This document shows, one piece after another, positions 1 to 8,843 of a stretch of DNA of 64,000 nt. The notes under the pieces are model-generated. The model was not told where the DNA came from, made no database searches, and saw only the letters and a list, made by a program, of their open reading frames with translations. Positions within the stretch are counted from its first letter, which is position 1, and each line of letters opens with the position of its first letter. The stretch comes from Pedobacter antarcticus (lineage in GTDB: Bacteria; Bacteroidota; Bacteroidia; Sphingobacteriales; Sphingobacteriaceae), in assembly GCF_900112985.1 (NCBI RefSeq), contig NZ_FONS01000014.1, forward strand, positions 1-64,000. The letters run 5' to 3'. A program made the position numbers and the translations under genes.

Positions 1-696
1 GATATCTCAACACATAGCGTGGCAGGTGATCTTCCGGTTAAGAATATTCTTCGAATAAAGGCAATAAAGGATACCTCTAAAAACGATCTTGATTTCGGCT
101 TTATCAAGGATAAAACATCTATTGTCACCATCGTAGGGGAAAAGTTTATGGCGCAGTATAATGTTGAATATCTACCAGTGCCCGAATTTAAAGGATATCA
201 AACGAGAATTCAAATCACTCCCCAGGATATGACGCCAATTGATAACCCAGATGTTACCATGTCTGAAACAGAGATGCGAAACTACGCAATGTCTGCCCTG
301 AAGAGAAAGAGAACGTATCATTCTGTATCCTCTAAAGCTTATGGCATCAAGGCAGACTTAAATAACATTTATACGGTTGGCGATTTCGTGTTTATTGATG
401 TGACTTATACCAACAGCACCAATCTAAAGTATGATATTGATCAGGTAAGGTTCAAAATTGATGACAAGAAAATAACCAAGGCAACCAATGTTCAGTCTGT
501 TGAAATTGAACCTTCCTACATCCTAAATGGGATCAACAGTTTCAAGCGCCAGTTCCGTAATGTTTACGTTTTCAAAAAGTTTACATTTCCAGGTAACAAG
601 GTTCTGAATATCGAAATGACTGAAAAGCAGATCTCCGGAAGGGTAATCAGTTTGCAGCTTGATTATTCAGATGTATTAAACGCGGATACCTTATGA
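1..696 (+). CDS. traN: Conjugative transposon protein TraN, 5' end outside window
   Basis: TraN is an outer-membrane-associated structural protein of the Bacteroidetes conjugation apparatus. The reading frame is open from base 1, so the gene starts upstream; the GTG at 19 is an internal valine, not a start. About 231 codons are visible, covering the conserved C-terminal DUF4138 region: a typical 'DLPVKNILRIKA' entry segment, then a beta-rich domain ending in aromatic/charged strands. It overlaps the next gene by 4 bases (ATGA), as expected inside a tra operon. Assignment rests on recognition of the family and on the following TraO-like and coupling-protein genes. N-terminal signal sequence and full length cannot be judged here. 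Confidence 0.85.
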   Translation, partial: DISTHSVAGDLPVKNILRIKAIKDTSKNDLDFGFIKDKTSIVTIVGEKFMAQYNVEYLPVPEFKGYQTRIQITPQDMTPIDNPDVTMSETEMRNYAMSALKRKRTYHSVSSKAYGIKADLNNIYTVGDFVFIDVTYTNSTNLKYDIDQVRFKIDDKKITKATNVQSVEIEPSYILNGINSFKRQFRNVYVFKKFTFPGNKVLNIEMTEKQISGRVISLQLDYSDVLNADTL

Positions 697-1157
697 GAAA
701 GCTTCTGATGATTGCTGCTTTGTTATTTACGGGGTATTTAGCAAAAGCCCAACAAGGCTATACCTACATTGGTGTACGAGGGGGATGGGTAGCAAATGAT
801 GCCTACACAGGGACTATTAATCTTGATTTTTCTTCGAAATATTTCAGCTCTTATGAACTTTTTGGAGAGGTCTATGACAAGTCGAAGAGCGACTATCGCT
901 CATATATGGCAGGCGTGGTATATAAACCAACCTTAACCAGAAATAAGAACTCATTACTTCGCTTTAGGGCAGGGGTAGGGATTGGATCTGGAAATGATAA
1001 GTTTATTGCCGCTCCGCAGTTAGGGCTTGAATTTGCTCAAGCCATAATGAATAATGTTGATCTTCTATTTGTCAATAGAAATCAAGTCGTGTTTTTTGAC
1101 CCAAAGAATACTAGGTGGCGTGTCGCTTTAGAAGTCGGCTTTCGCTTTCCTTTATAG
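693..1157 (+). CDS. TraO-like conjugal transfer protein, small outer-membrane beta-barrel
   Basis: A 154-residue protein with a clear signal peptide (basic MRK start, hydrophobic core, cleavage after AKAQ). The mature part is glycine- and aromatic-rich with alternating strands ('YIGVRGGW', 'RFRAGVGIGSG', 'VALEVGFRFPL' at the end). The terminal F/L strand is typical of an outer-membrane barrel. Bacteroidetes TraO proteins are slightly larger but have this character and this place directly after TraN. The start is fixed by the ATGA overlap with traN. Function within the transfer machine is inferred from position; TraO itself is poorly characterised. Confidence 0.7.
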   Translation: MRKLLMIAALLFTGYLAKAQQGYTYIGVRGGWVANDAYTGTINLDFSSKYFSSYELFGEVYDKSKSDYRSYMAGVVYKPTLTRNKNSLLRFRAGVGIGSGNDKFIAAPQLGLEFAQAIMNNVDLLFVNRNQVVFFDPKNTRWRVALEVGFRFPL

Positions 1158-1196
1158 GCTAATCGTGCCAACTGTAACAAATTAATTCTCAATCCA

Positions 1197-3161
1197 ATGC
1201 AAGAAACTAGAGAACAACAATCGCTTTATCGTTTCTTTCAAGCGGTAATTTACTTCACTCTGATTTTTGAGTTCGCTGTTTTTATTTATATAAATGCCCC
1301 CTTTTGGGGGCCATTTAAAAAAGCGGTTATTAAATTCTCATCGCTTCCTTTTTACGATAATTTAGTGTTTAGCAAATTAGCAACCTTGCTGATCATTTGC
1401 CTGGTTGCTATTGGAACCTTAGCAAAGAAGAACTTAGAACTTAATCCCAAAACACAAATTGTTTACCCTTTAACCCTGGGATTGCTTCTTTTTTTTGGTA
1501 GCATATTCATCTATGCAAAGCCATCTCCGATTATCTTCATGGGCACTACCGGTTACAATATACTGTATATGGTCATGTCCCTGATAGGTACTTTGCTGAT
1601 ACATGCTTCAATGGATAATATTTCCAAAATCATCAAGTCTGGATTAGGAAAGGATAAATGGAATGTTGAGGGGGAAAGCTTTATGCAGCACACCGAAAAA
1701 AAGGTTAATCCCCATTCAGTAAACATCCCGATGCAATTCTATTTCAAAAAGAGAATACATGACGGATGGATAAACGTTGAGAATCCATATCGGGGGACAA
1801 TGGTAATAGGTACACCCGGTTCAGGTAAGTCCTTCTCTATTGTCAACCCCTTTATACGCCAATTATTGGCTAAAGAATTCACAATGTGCGTTTACGATTT
1901 TAAGTTTCCCGATTTAGGCAAAATAGCCTATTACCATTATAACCTGGCTAAGCAGAACGGTAAAATGAAGAAATATAAGTTTCACGTTATCAATTTGAAT
2001 GATGTTGAGAAAAGCGAACGGATCAATCCGCTCCGAGCGGACTATATACGAACTTTGGCTGATGCATCAGAAACCGCTGAGGCGCTGGTAGAGGCACTCA
2101 AAAAAGGAGATAAGGCAAGTGGAAGTGATGCTTTTTTCACGCAATCTGCCGTTAACTTTTTAGCCTCGTGCATCTACTTCTTAAGTAGGTTCGAAAACGG
2201 TAAATATTCAAGTCTGCCGCACGTCCTTGCCCTGCTCAATAGATCTTACGAGGAAATCTTTACACTCCTTTTCGGGAATAAAGAGCTTGTTTCGCTTCTT
2301 TCCCCATTTATGACTGCTTACAAGGCGAAGGCATTTGATCAGTTGGAAGGACAAGTAGGAACATTAAAAATCTTCATATCCAGGCTTGCCTCAAAGGAAA
2401 CCTTTTGGGTTTTTAGTGGTAATGATTTTAACCTAAAAATATCTGATAAAGAGGAACCAGGTGTAATCGTTTTAGCAAATGATCCCAATACTCAAAACAT
2501 AAATTCGGCCTGTTATTCAGTAGTCTTGAACAGACTTACAAGATTGGTTAATTCAAAAGGCAACTTGCCAACTGCTCTCATTATCGACGAAATACCGACA
2601 TTGTTTGTTCATAAAATTGAAAACCTGATTGCAACGGCCAGAAGTAATAAAGTCGCCATATTAATGGGCTTACAAGAGTTGCCGCAGTTCAAACAACAAT
2701 ACGGGAAAGATACGGCAACAACCATCACATCAGTGGTAGGTAATATCATCTCTGGAAGTGTACGGAATAAAGAAACACTGGATTGGCTAGAGCGATTATT
2801 TGGAAAGAGCAAACAGATGGGTCAGAGCTTAACTATTGACAGGGAGAAGACCAGCTCACAACTCAGTGAAAAACTCGAAATTCTTATCCCTGCAGGAAAA
2901 ATCGCCTCACTCAATTCAGGTGAGGTAGTGGGTATGATAGCCGCCGATGCCTCCAACAAGTTTACTGGACAATTCGATACCTCAGCAATAAATTGCAAAG
3001 TGAATCTCAATTCTAAGGCTATAAAAAAAGAAGAAGATAACCTGCTCGAACTTCCAAACTATTACAACTTTGGCAGTAAAAAAGAGCAGATCCTACAAAA
3101 GAACTTTGAGGATATCAATGAACAGATTGAATTTTTAGTCTCAGGTTACGCCACCGCCTAA
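1197..3161 (+). CDS. Type IV secretion coupling protein (VirD4/TraG-like ATPase)
   Basis: A 654-residue inner-membrane ATPase that docks the relaxase-DNA substrate onto the conjugation channel. Four hydrophobic segments occupy roughly residues 12-150. The cytoplasmic ATPase follows, with Walker A GTPGSGKS near residue 205, Walker B 'ALIIDE' near 460, and the TraM-recognition/TraG C-terminal region up to about 600. In Bacteroides elements the equivalent is called MobC or TraG. The gene starts 39 bases after the TraO-like gene and ends 9 bases before the peptidase gene, so it belongs to the same transcript. No relaxase gene lies in the window; it should be upstream or elsewhere in the element. 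Confidence 0.9.
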   Translation: MQETREQQSLYRFFQAVIYFTLIFEFAVFIYINAPFWGPFKKAVIKFSSLPFYDNLVFSKLATLLIICLVAIGTLAKKNLELNPKTQIVYPLTLGLLLFFGSIFIYAKPSPIIFMGTTGYNILYMVMSLIGTLLIHASMDNISKIIKSGLGKDKWNVEGESFMQHTEKKVNPHSVNIPMQFYFKKRIHDGWINVENPYRGTMVIGTPGSGKSFSIVNPFIRQLLAKEFTMCVYDFKFPDLGKIAYYHYNLAKQNGKMKKYKFHVINLNDVEKSERINPLRADYIRTLADASETAEALVEALKKGDKASGSDAFFTQSAVNFLASCIYFLSRFENGKYSSLPHVLALLNRSYEEIFTLLFGNKELVSLLSPFMTAYKAKAFDQLEGQVGTLKIFISRLASKETFWVFSGNDFNLKISDKEEPGVIVLANDPNTQNINSACYSVVLNRLTRLVNSKGNLPTALIIDEIPTLFVHKIENLIATARSNKVAILMGLQELPQFKQQYGKDTATTITSVVGNIISGSVRNKETLDWLERLFGKSKQMGQSLTIDREKTSSQLSEKLEILIPAGKIASLNSGEVVGMIAADASNKFTGQFDTSAINCKVNLNSKAIKKEEDNLLELPNYYNFGSKKEQILQKNFEDINEQIEFLVSGYATA

Positions 3162-3170
3162 TATTTTATT

Positions 3171-3821
3171 ATGAAGTTTTTATTTCTCTTAGCCAGTTTC
3201 TGGCTTTTTTCGTTTTCGGGCTTTTCCCAAAACTTTAATACCGTTCTGCATATTTCAAAGCCTTCAGGTGTGCAACTTGCTCCAAAGCAACCTGCTATTA
3301 AGCAAGATAGCGTAATCCATCCGATGGCTGTTAATAAGAAGGTCGATACCATATCGCACCTGAGCGAAAGGAACATCCACCTATTAGCCAACATGCCCTT
3401 ACGTGACATATCAAAGCTTACATCAGGTTTTGGTAACCGAACCCATCCGGTTACAGGAGAAAGGAATAAGTTCCACTCTGGTATTGATATTTCAGCAAGA
3501 GCAGACACAGTTTTCTCTATCCTTCCAGGAATCATAGAGGAATCAGGGTACAACCCAATTTTAGGTAATTACGTGCGCATCAGACATGGCGAGGTTACAA
3601 GTATCTATGGACACCTTCTAACAAGGTTTGTTTTGAAGGACGAATCAGTAACGGCCGGATCTCCTATTGGTATCACAGGCCAAACCGGAAGAGTTACAGG
3701 GGAGCATCTTCATTTCACGATCAAGTACAGAAATGGGTATTTAAACCCTCTAACCTTCCTGGCTAAGATCGTAACCGTGCAGGCCCGTAATCAATTCATA
3801 GCTGCAAATTCAAATCTATAA
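3171..3821 (+). CDS. M23-family (LytM-like) peptidase, conjugation-associated
   Basis: A 216-residue secreted peptidoglycan endopeptidase candidate. It has an N-terminal signal peptide (cleavage around 'GFSQ'), a linker to about residue 80, then a complete M23 zinc-peptidase domain. The domain shows 'GFGNRTHPVTG', the zinc-binding HSGID near residue 102, 'YGHL', and the second metal motif HLHF near residue 180. All metal ligands appear present, so it should be active. In conjugation operons such enzymes locally open the cell wall for the transfer channel. It sits 9 bases after the coupling protein gene. Confidence 0.85.
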   Translation: MKFLFLLASFWLFSFSGFSQNFNTVLHISKPSGVQLAPKQPAIKQDSVIHPMAVNKKVDTISHLSERNIHLLANMPLRDISKLTSGFGNRTHPVTGERNKFHSGIDISARADTVFSILPGIIEESGYNPILGNYVRIRHGEVTSIYGHLLTRFVLKDESVTAGSPIGITGQTGRVTGEHLHFTIKYRNGYLNPLTFLAKIVTVQARNQFIAANSNL

Positions 3822-3830
3822 CCACAACTT

Positions 3831-4022
3831 ATGAAAAGGGAAAATAGCAAACACGAAGCAAGCTTGAAAAACAAGCTTACAACCATCGGAGAGCCGATTG
3901 AGGATCATACTTTATCGGTTGAACTTACCAAAGGTGAAGCTGCCGAATACGGTATAGATCAAAATGATATTTTAAGTCCAGAACATCAAATGATAGAAAG
4001 TGAGGGAGAAGATGTCGGATAA
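3831..4022 (+). CDS. Small acidic hypothetical protein of the tra operon
   Basis: A 63-residue, highly charged protein with no membrane segment and no motif I recognise. It lies 9 bases after the peptidase gene and its last codons overlap the ATG of the ArdC gene by 11 bases, which supports translational coupling. The short middle stretch 'LTKGEAAEYGIDQNDIL' looks helical. The tight spacing on both sides is the main argument that it is real. Function unknown. Confidence 0.6.
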   Translation: MKRENSKHEASLKNKLTTIGEPIEDHTLSVELTKGEAAEYGIDQNDILSPEHQMIESEGEDVG

Positions 4023-5226
4023 AAAAGCACTATTTGAAGAAGTCGCTAATGCGATTATTGAAAAGCTTGAAAAGGGAACTTCGCCCTGGCAAAAGCCTTG
4101 GTCAGACAAACAAGGAACAGCTTTTAATCTCCCATACAATCCAACAACTGGTAACAACTATAAGGGCATGAATAGTGTCTGGTTAATGTTGCAGGATCGT
4201 GAAGATCCAAGATGGCTAACGTTCAAACAGGCACAAGCAAACGGATGGCAGGTAAACAAAGGGGAAAAAGCTAAGACAATCAATTTTATCAAGCTTCAGG
4301 ACGTAAAGACTATGAGGGATGATAAAGGGAAGCCGGTATTAGATGATAACGGTAAACCTCGTAAAGTCATCGTCAACCTTCGTAATCCAATTATTACAAC
4401 CGCCTGGGTATTTAATGCCGAGCAAATTTCCGGGATACCGCCTTTGAGCCAGGTTTTGGATGATTCCAAAAGGGAGCAAAAGTGGTCAAATGTAGAACGA
4501 GCCGAGTTCATTGCTGAAGCATCGAAGGCCAAAATAATTCACGGAGGCAACCAAGCATATTATTCCCCTGGTACTGATCATGTGCAAATGCCCAACAAAG
4601 ACCAGTTTAATAGCGCATCGGCTTACTATGGAACCCTTTTGCATGAATTAGGTCACTGGACCGGGGATAAGTCCAGATTAGATAGAGATATGTCCGGAAG
4701 ATTTGGAAGCGTTCAGTATGCTAAAGAAGAGCTTATAGCTGAGATCGCCTCTTACATGGTAAGGGGACAGATCGGTTTAGAAAAGGGATTAGACCAAACT
4801 GCCGCCTATGCAAAAAGCTGGATTCAGGTTCTTAAAAATGATCCATATGAGATTTTTCGAGCTTCAGCTAGTGCCCAGAAAATCAATGATTATCTATTAG
4901 ACTTTGAGTTAAAAAGAGATCTCAAAGAAGAAGCTAAAACCAACGTAGAGAAGCCTGTAAAAGGCGCTGACTTTATTAAAGGCGAAAGTATTCCATATAA
5001 GGATGAAACCTATCAAATTTTAGAAGTGCTACCTAGAAAAGTTTTGCAGGTAAAAATTGAGGAATCTTCATCATTGCTAAAGGTAACTGCTAAAGATGGT
5101 CTTTATCAATCTCTATTAAAAGCAAAGTCGGATTCCCTGGATCTTAAAAATGGCGAGGCGGTAAAGCCCCTAAAGCCTGCTTTACACGATAATAACCTAC
5201 AATTAACCCCAAACTTTAAACGATAA
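4012..5226 (+). CDS. ArdC-family antirestriction protein (ssDNA-binding plus zincin domain)
   Basis: A 404-residue protein. The N-terminal ~130 residues form the ArdC/DUF1738 ssDNA-binding domain ('LEKGTSPWQKPW', 'GNNYKGMNSVWL', 'GWQVNKGEKA'). The zincin metallopeptidase-like domain follows, with HELGH near residue 211 and a downstream 'EELIAEIASYM' glutamate helix. About 100 C-terminal residues are outside the core domains and not recognised. ArdC of IncW plasmid pSa protects incoming DNA from restriction and enters the recipient with the transferred strand. A GTG at 4000 would add four residues, but I prefer the ATG at 4012 because it follows a purine-rich stretch. It lies directly before the DUF3945 gene in the tra operon. 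Confidence 0.88.
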   Translation: MSDKKALFEEVANAIIEKLEKGTSPWQKPWSDKQGTAFNLPYNPTTGNNYKGMNSVWLMLQDREDPRWLTFKQAQANGWQVNKGEKAKTINFIKLQDVKTMRDDKGKPVLDDNGKPRKVIVNLRNPIITTAWVFNAEQISGIPPLSQVLDDSKREQKWSNVERAEFIAEASKAKIIHGGNQAYYSPGTDHVQMPNKDQFNSASAYYGTLLHELGHWTGDKSRLDRDMSGRFGSVQYAKEELIAEIASYMVRGQIGLEKGLDQTAAYAKSWIQVLKNDPYEIFRASASAQKINDYLLDFELKRDLKEEAKTNVEKPVKGADFIKGESIPYKDETYQILEVLPRKVLQVKIEESSSLLKVTAKDGLYQSLLKAKSDSLDLKNGEAVKPLKPALHDNNLQLTPNFKR

Positions 5227-5237
5227 ATTTTTGCACT

Positions 5238-6116
5238 ATGATAACCGAGGAAGTAAAAAACAAAATGCCTGTTGAGGACTTTAAAAAAATTGGCTTAATG
5301 AACAACGATACGTTGAACCTTACCAAGGAGGATCTTAAAGAACTATCAGCTGGGCGAAAGTCAGGACTTTTAGATCTTAAAAACCTGGAGCATGAGGGCA
5401 TCCAAATTGAAAGGCTGAAAGCTAAGATCTCCTTACAGGAGAATAAAGACGGATCGCTGTCGGTTGTATTACACCCCATCTACAAAAATCCGCAAAAGCA
5501 TAGCCTTTTGAATGACAAGGAAATGGACAGCTTGATCACCGATAAAAAAGCAAATATTGTCAAAAGCTATCTTGATGAGAAGGGGAAAAGTCATAAAATG
5601 CTTATCGAATATGATAAGGACACCAAAGAATTCGTATCAATGAATACAAACCGGATTCTGGTACCGGAGAAAGTCAACAATGAACCTCTTACCCCAACGC
5701 AAAAGACAAAGTATAAGGATGGTGAGGCAATCACAATGCCAGACGGTACTATGCTTCAGCCCAGCCCCACTGCTAAAAACGGCGTTAGATCTAACAATAC
5801 GTTTCTTGTCCTATCCATCCTCATTGATGGCGGTGTTTCCTACTTGCTAGTTAAAGCGGCTCAGGCGCTGTTGGGCATTGGTAAAAATGAAGACCAATCA
5901 GCCGTGCAATCGGCACAACTTACTAATGCCTTCCACAAAGGTTATTTGGATGCCTTAAAAGAAATGGAGGCTCAGAAATGGAACAATAGAAATTCTAAAT
6001 TAATGAATTTCCCTGATGACCATCATAAGCTTGACCTTGATGAATTAAAGCTCAAAGGACAAAACGGCCATAAGCAGGAAGCCAGGGGATATACAAGAGG
6101 GGGGATGTCAAGATAA
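5238..6116 (+). CDS. DUF3945-type protein of Bacteroidetes conjugative elements
   Basis: A 292-residue protein. Residues ~20-170 match the DUF3945 pattern I know from Bacteroidetes mobile elements ('LTKEDLKELSAGRKSGLL', 'SLQENKDGS', 'LIEYDKDTKEFVSMN', 'TPTQKTKYKDGEAI'). A single hydrophobic stretch near 185-210 and a charged tail follow. It ends in GGMSR, a tail shared in form with the proteins at 8039 and 8844. The stop overlaps the next ATG by one base (TAATG), indicating translational coupling. Function is unknown; related proteins sit with topoisomerase or ssDNA-handling genes, so a role in processing transferred DNA is possible but inferred. Confidence 0.75.
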   Translation: MITEEVKNKMPVEDFKKIGLMNNDTLNLTKEDLKELSAGRKSGLLDLKNLEHEGIQIERLKAKISLQENKDGSLSVVLHPIYKNPQKHSLLNDKEMDSLITDKKANIVKSYLDEKGKSHKMLIEYDKDTKEFVSMNTNRILVPEKVNNEPLTPTQKTKYKDGEAITMPDGTMLQPSPTAKNGVRSNNTFLVLSILIDGGVSYLLVKAAQALLGIGKNEDQSAVQSAQLTNAFHKGYLDALKEMEAQKWNNRNSKLMNFPDDHHKLDLDELKLKGQNGHKQEARGYTRGGMSR

Positions 6117-6754
6117 TGGCTACACCTTTAATTAGACTTGGTATTTGTGATTCGGTTATTGACTTCTTTAAAGCTGATTTCAGTATCGATCAGAACGGGA
6201 ATATTGTGTTTGATTATGGGGACGGTAAGTTGGAGACGTTCGGGATCAATAAGCATATCACGCCTAAGCTGTGCCCACCTTGGGTAAGTCACAAGCTCGA
6301 TCTTCCTGCAATCACTGATGTTTATATTTTTGAATCTGCTATCGAAGCTTTGTGTTTTGCACAATGCAAATGGTCTAAATTGAAGGAACAAGGTTTTATG
6401 AAAGCCTTGTTCCTCTCAATCGGATCTCTGACTTTACCCCAGGTTACTGAATGGATAAGCGAAAGCCTAAAAGGAAAAGACTTCCACTTCGTATTTTCTA
6501 ATACCCTTTTAGGGCGGGTAATGGATTGTAGAATGGCCGCACGACTGGCAAATAAAACAGTCCGGGTTACCCACTATGATGAAACGGTATTTGTTGATTT
6601 TGCAGGGCACACCTACCAGTTCAATGAAGACGATTTTACCCTCAGTGCTTTTAAAAAAGCTTCGGGCTTTTATTTTAAGAACGCCCGGACGCACAAACCT
6701 CCATCGCCCCATAAGTCGTATAAGGATCTGTTAAAGTCAGTTAACCGAGCATAA
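6116..6754 (+). CDS. Toprim-like protein, last gene of the tra operon
   Basis: A 212-residue protein coupled to the DUF3945 gene through TAATG. The core reads like a reduced Toprim fold: 'DVYIFESAIEALCFAQ' corresponds to the conserved glutamate strand-helix, followed by 'ALFLSIGSLT' and an 'HFVFSN' strand where the DxD position would be expected. No acidic DxD pair is seen, so catalytic activity is doubtful. Primase-related Toprim proteins are common in these elements (compare 47469-48416). It is the last gene before the gene-free region. The family call is moderate. Confidence 0.55.
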   Translation: MATPLIRLGICDSVIDFFKADFSIDQNGNIVFDYGDGKLETFGINKHITPKLCPPWVSHKLDLPAITDVYIFESAIEALCFAQCKWSKLKEQGFMKALFLSIGSLTLPQVTEWISESLKGKDFHFVFSNTLLGRVMDCRMAARLANKTVRVTHYDETVFVDFAGHTYQFNEDDFTLSAFKKASGFYFKNARTHKPPSPHKSYKDLLKSVNRA

Positions 6755-6758
6755 CTTG

Positions 6759-6888
6759 CTGTCGCCTGAAATGAGCACCGGTAGCGCCTGCAGCTCGTTA
6801 ACCTGGTTAACTTCTGTCGCCTAGCTTGTGCCTGGAGAGTACCGGATCTGGCGCAGATCCGCTCCGCTCCGGAGAAAGGCTGTCGCCT
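6759..6888 (+). repeat. Three short direct repeats CTGTCGCCT
   Basis: CTGTCGCCT occurs at 6759-6767, 6814-6822 and 6880-6888, just after the tra operon stop. The inverse AGGCGACAG occurs once at 12189-12197, right after the stop at 12186. The stretch is visibly G+C-richer than its surroundings, which suggests an inserted or conserved structural element. Confidence 0.6.
6843..6886 (+). repeat. Left arm of a 44-bp inverted repeat
   Basis: The reverse complement of this stretch matches 12190-12233 with 2 mismatches in 44 bases. It contains its own hairpin (arms GGATCTG and CAGATCC, loop GCG), a GCTCCGCTCCGG block and CTGTCGCC. The two arms bracket the 5.3-kb accessory segment and each follows the end of a plus-strand operon. 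Confidence 0.85.
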
Positions 6889-6895
6889 TTTAGTA

Positions 6896-6951
6896 AATAG
6901 GTTGCTTCGCAACAAGGGTGCTAACGCACCCTTGTTATTTGCCTATTTTTT
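6896..6951 (+). terminator. Likely intrinsic terminator of the tra operon
   Basis: A perfect 11-bp stem (AACAAGGGTGC at 6911-6921 and GCACCCTTGTT at 6926-6936) has a TAAC loop. It is enclosed by AAATAGG and CCTATTT arms and followed by six T. It lies about 150 bases after the last tra gene and in the right orientation to end that transcript. Confidence 0.7.
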
Positions 6952-7743
6952 CCAACGGCCATTTTTAGATTTAAGAGCAATGTATGTACAACCATAAAAA
7001 GTGCGTGGGGTCTAGGAAGTATGGCAACGGGATTTTGGCGTTTTAAGAGAAATTATTTAAAAACCAGTATTTAGGCCATTTGAAAGTGATTAAGCTATGG
7101 TTTTAAGTATATCCGTAGTTCTATGTGGAGAAGATAAATAAGTTTTATGTGTAGAATCAGATCTTTCAGTTTAACAAAATAGAATAGTTCGAGATCTAAA
7201 TTTACTATCAAAATGGGGTAAAAGGCCATGACAAAGGGTGATTGATTTCGTAGAATAGGTTGAAGGAATTAGTAGGCAAGTTTTTGGTAATGTCGCATTT
7301 TTTCAATGGTTAATAATACGTGTGTTTAGGCTAGAACTAGGATGATTTGGAAGGGGTGTTTAAGAGGGATACGTACTATTATAGGCAGCTTTTTTCTTTA
7401 GATAGCTGAGTTGACAACGGTTAGGATGTGCTTTATAAAGCTCACTATCTCTTTTTTTCTGAAAATGGGCAGTCGATTAAGACGATGCAAGACGGTTTTT
7501 TCAAGGCGATTAAATTTGCAGTAGAATCAGGAATTTAGCGGTTTCAGAATGGCCAAGGGGATGTATGCAAATATTAGTTTTTGAACCTTTAACGTGCATT
7601 AGGACAGCTTTAAAAAGGCTTTTTTGGCATGCCTGCGCTTATGGCCGACACGGGCTTTCCGCTGTATCTTTTTTCCCTCTCCCTCTATCCAGATGCAAAA
7701 AAAGGATGCCGCTTCAATCCCTGATGCAATTAAAGGAGAGTAT
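6952..7743. other. Gene-free stretch of about 790 bases
   Basis: No convincing coding frame on either strand. I see T-rich tracts, a locally G+C-rich block at about 7628-7735 and no clear tRNA or known RNA. Its position between the tra operon and the repeat array makes it a candidate for an origin of transfer or replication, but I see no decisive nic or DnaA-box motif. Confidence 0.4.
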
Positions 7744-8003
7744 CTAAAACGAAGGTTTTATCAGTCAATTTTGAATAGCAAGACCAGTTCAAAATGGCCT
7801 TAATTATACTAAAACGAAGGTTTTATCAGCATTATAATGACTTCATGTTTTTATGCTTTTATGCCTTATTAAGGATCTGCAGAATGCGATATTCTATTAT
7901 TTCAGAACCTAAAACGAAGGTTTTATCAGTCAATTACTAAGCTCAGGGTACACTTGATGGTTGCCTTATACGCCGGATAATGTCTAAAACGAAGGTTTTA
8001 TCA
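7744..8003 (+). repeat. Four identical 20-bp palindromic direct repeats
   Basis: CTAAAACGAAGGTTTTATCA occurs without mismatch at 7744-7763, 7809-7828, 7909-7928 and 7984-8003. Each contains a perfect inverted repeat TAAAAC-GAAG-GTTTTA. Copies 1 and 3 share further bases (GTCAATT) downstream. Start-to-start spacing is 65, 100 and 75 bases, so it is not a CRISPR array. The last copy ends 35 bases before the ATG at 8039. Operator or iteron function is an inference. Confidence 0.9.
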
Positions 8004-8038
8004 TCCGTAACTATTTATTAATCATAAACTTAATTAAA

Positions 8039-8779
8039 ATGCAAAACGAAAATTTAGATTTTTTGAAAAACAACCTGAAGTACTTGGGTTTTGGGGATCA
8101 GGCCAACGAGCGCCTTCAGAAAGAGATTGCATCTGGTAAAGAATCTTTTAACATAGAACTGGTGACAAAACCTAAGTCTCCTGAGTTAAAGGATGATCAA
8201 TCGGTAAAGTATGATCTAGCATTTGCAAAGTCGAAAACGTCCGATAATTATTATCTGAACTCATATACAGCTAAGCTTCAGGGAACAGATATCAAGGAGG
8301 CAAAAGAGCAAAACTTTACTGTGCACAATGGCAATGGTGTAACTGCTAAGGAAGCTTTTAACCTGATATCAGGAAGGGCAATCAATAAAGACATTACCAA
8401 TAACTCAAATGAGAAATTTAATGCCTGGATTAAGTTAAACAATGCGGAAGATGGAGGCCATGATAAAAAGTACTACAACAAAAATTACGGTTTCGATCTG
8501 GAAAAGGTCGTTGATGCGCTTGGAGTAAAATTCAATGAAAATTTCACCAAAGACAGTGTTTTGAAATCACTTGAAAAGGGGAATTTACAAGCCGTGATAG
8601 TTGAGAAGAATAATTCTGCTGAACAGATTTACATTGCCGCCAACCCACAATTCAAAAAGCTTGATATCTATGATAAGGATCTTAAGCCTGTTTACGTGAA
8701 AAATGAGAGTATCAAATCCTCGTTAAATCCTTGGGAAGGCGGCCAACCGAAAGAGAATAAAACCGGCTTATCCAGGTAG
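8039..8779 (+). CDS. Hypothetical protein conserved in Bacteroidetes mobile elements
   Basis: A 246-residue soluble protein without signal or membrane segment. I recognise the general pattern ('LKYLGFGDQ', 'NSYTAKL', 'GNGVTAKEAFNLISGRAINKD', 'NAWIKLN', 'YGFDLEKVVDALGV', 'LKSLEKGNLQAV', 'AANPQFKKLDIYD') from uncharacterised proteins of Bacteroidetes conjugative elements, but no function is established to my knowledge. The last 25 residues carry LNPWE and end TGLSR, resembling the end of the RadC-like protein downstream (LKPWE, GISR). It lies directly behind the four 20-bp palindromic repeats, which may control it. Confidence 0.75.
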   Translation: MQNENLDFLKNNLKYLGFGDQANERLQKEIASGKESFNIELVTKPKSPELKDDQSVKYDLAFAKSKTSDNYYLNSYTAKLQGTDIKEAKEQNFTVHNGNGVTAKEAFNLISGRAINKDITNNSNEKFNAWIKLNNAEDGGHDKKYYNKNYGFDLEKVVDALGVKFNENFTKDSVLKSLEKGNLQAVIVEKNNSAEQIYIAANPQFKKLDIYDKDLKPVYVKNESIKSSLNPWEGGQPKENKTGLSR

Positions 8780-8798
8780 CCTAGATGCTAGACCTTAG

Positions 8799-8820
8799 AG
8801 GGATGGCATTCGCTGTCCCT
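8799..8820 (+). terminator. Hairpin between the 8039 and 8844 genes
   Basis: AGGGATGGC and GCTGTCCCT form a 9-bp RNA stem including two G-U pairs, with an ATTC loop, 20 bases after the upstream stop. The following sequence TATTCT is only weakly T-rich, so it may attenuate rather than end transcription. Confidence 0.4.
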
Positions 8821-8843
8821 TATTCTACTAACTAAAGAAAAAT

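Noticed and set aside
7565..7747. 60-residue open frame before the palindromic repeats
   Set aside because: Runs into the first repeat, has no family resemblance and lies in an otherwise stop-rich region.
7744..8003. CRISPR array
   Set aside because: Repeats are only 20 bases, intervals are 45, 80 and 55 bases, and no cas gene is near.
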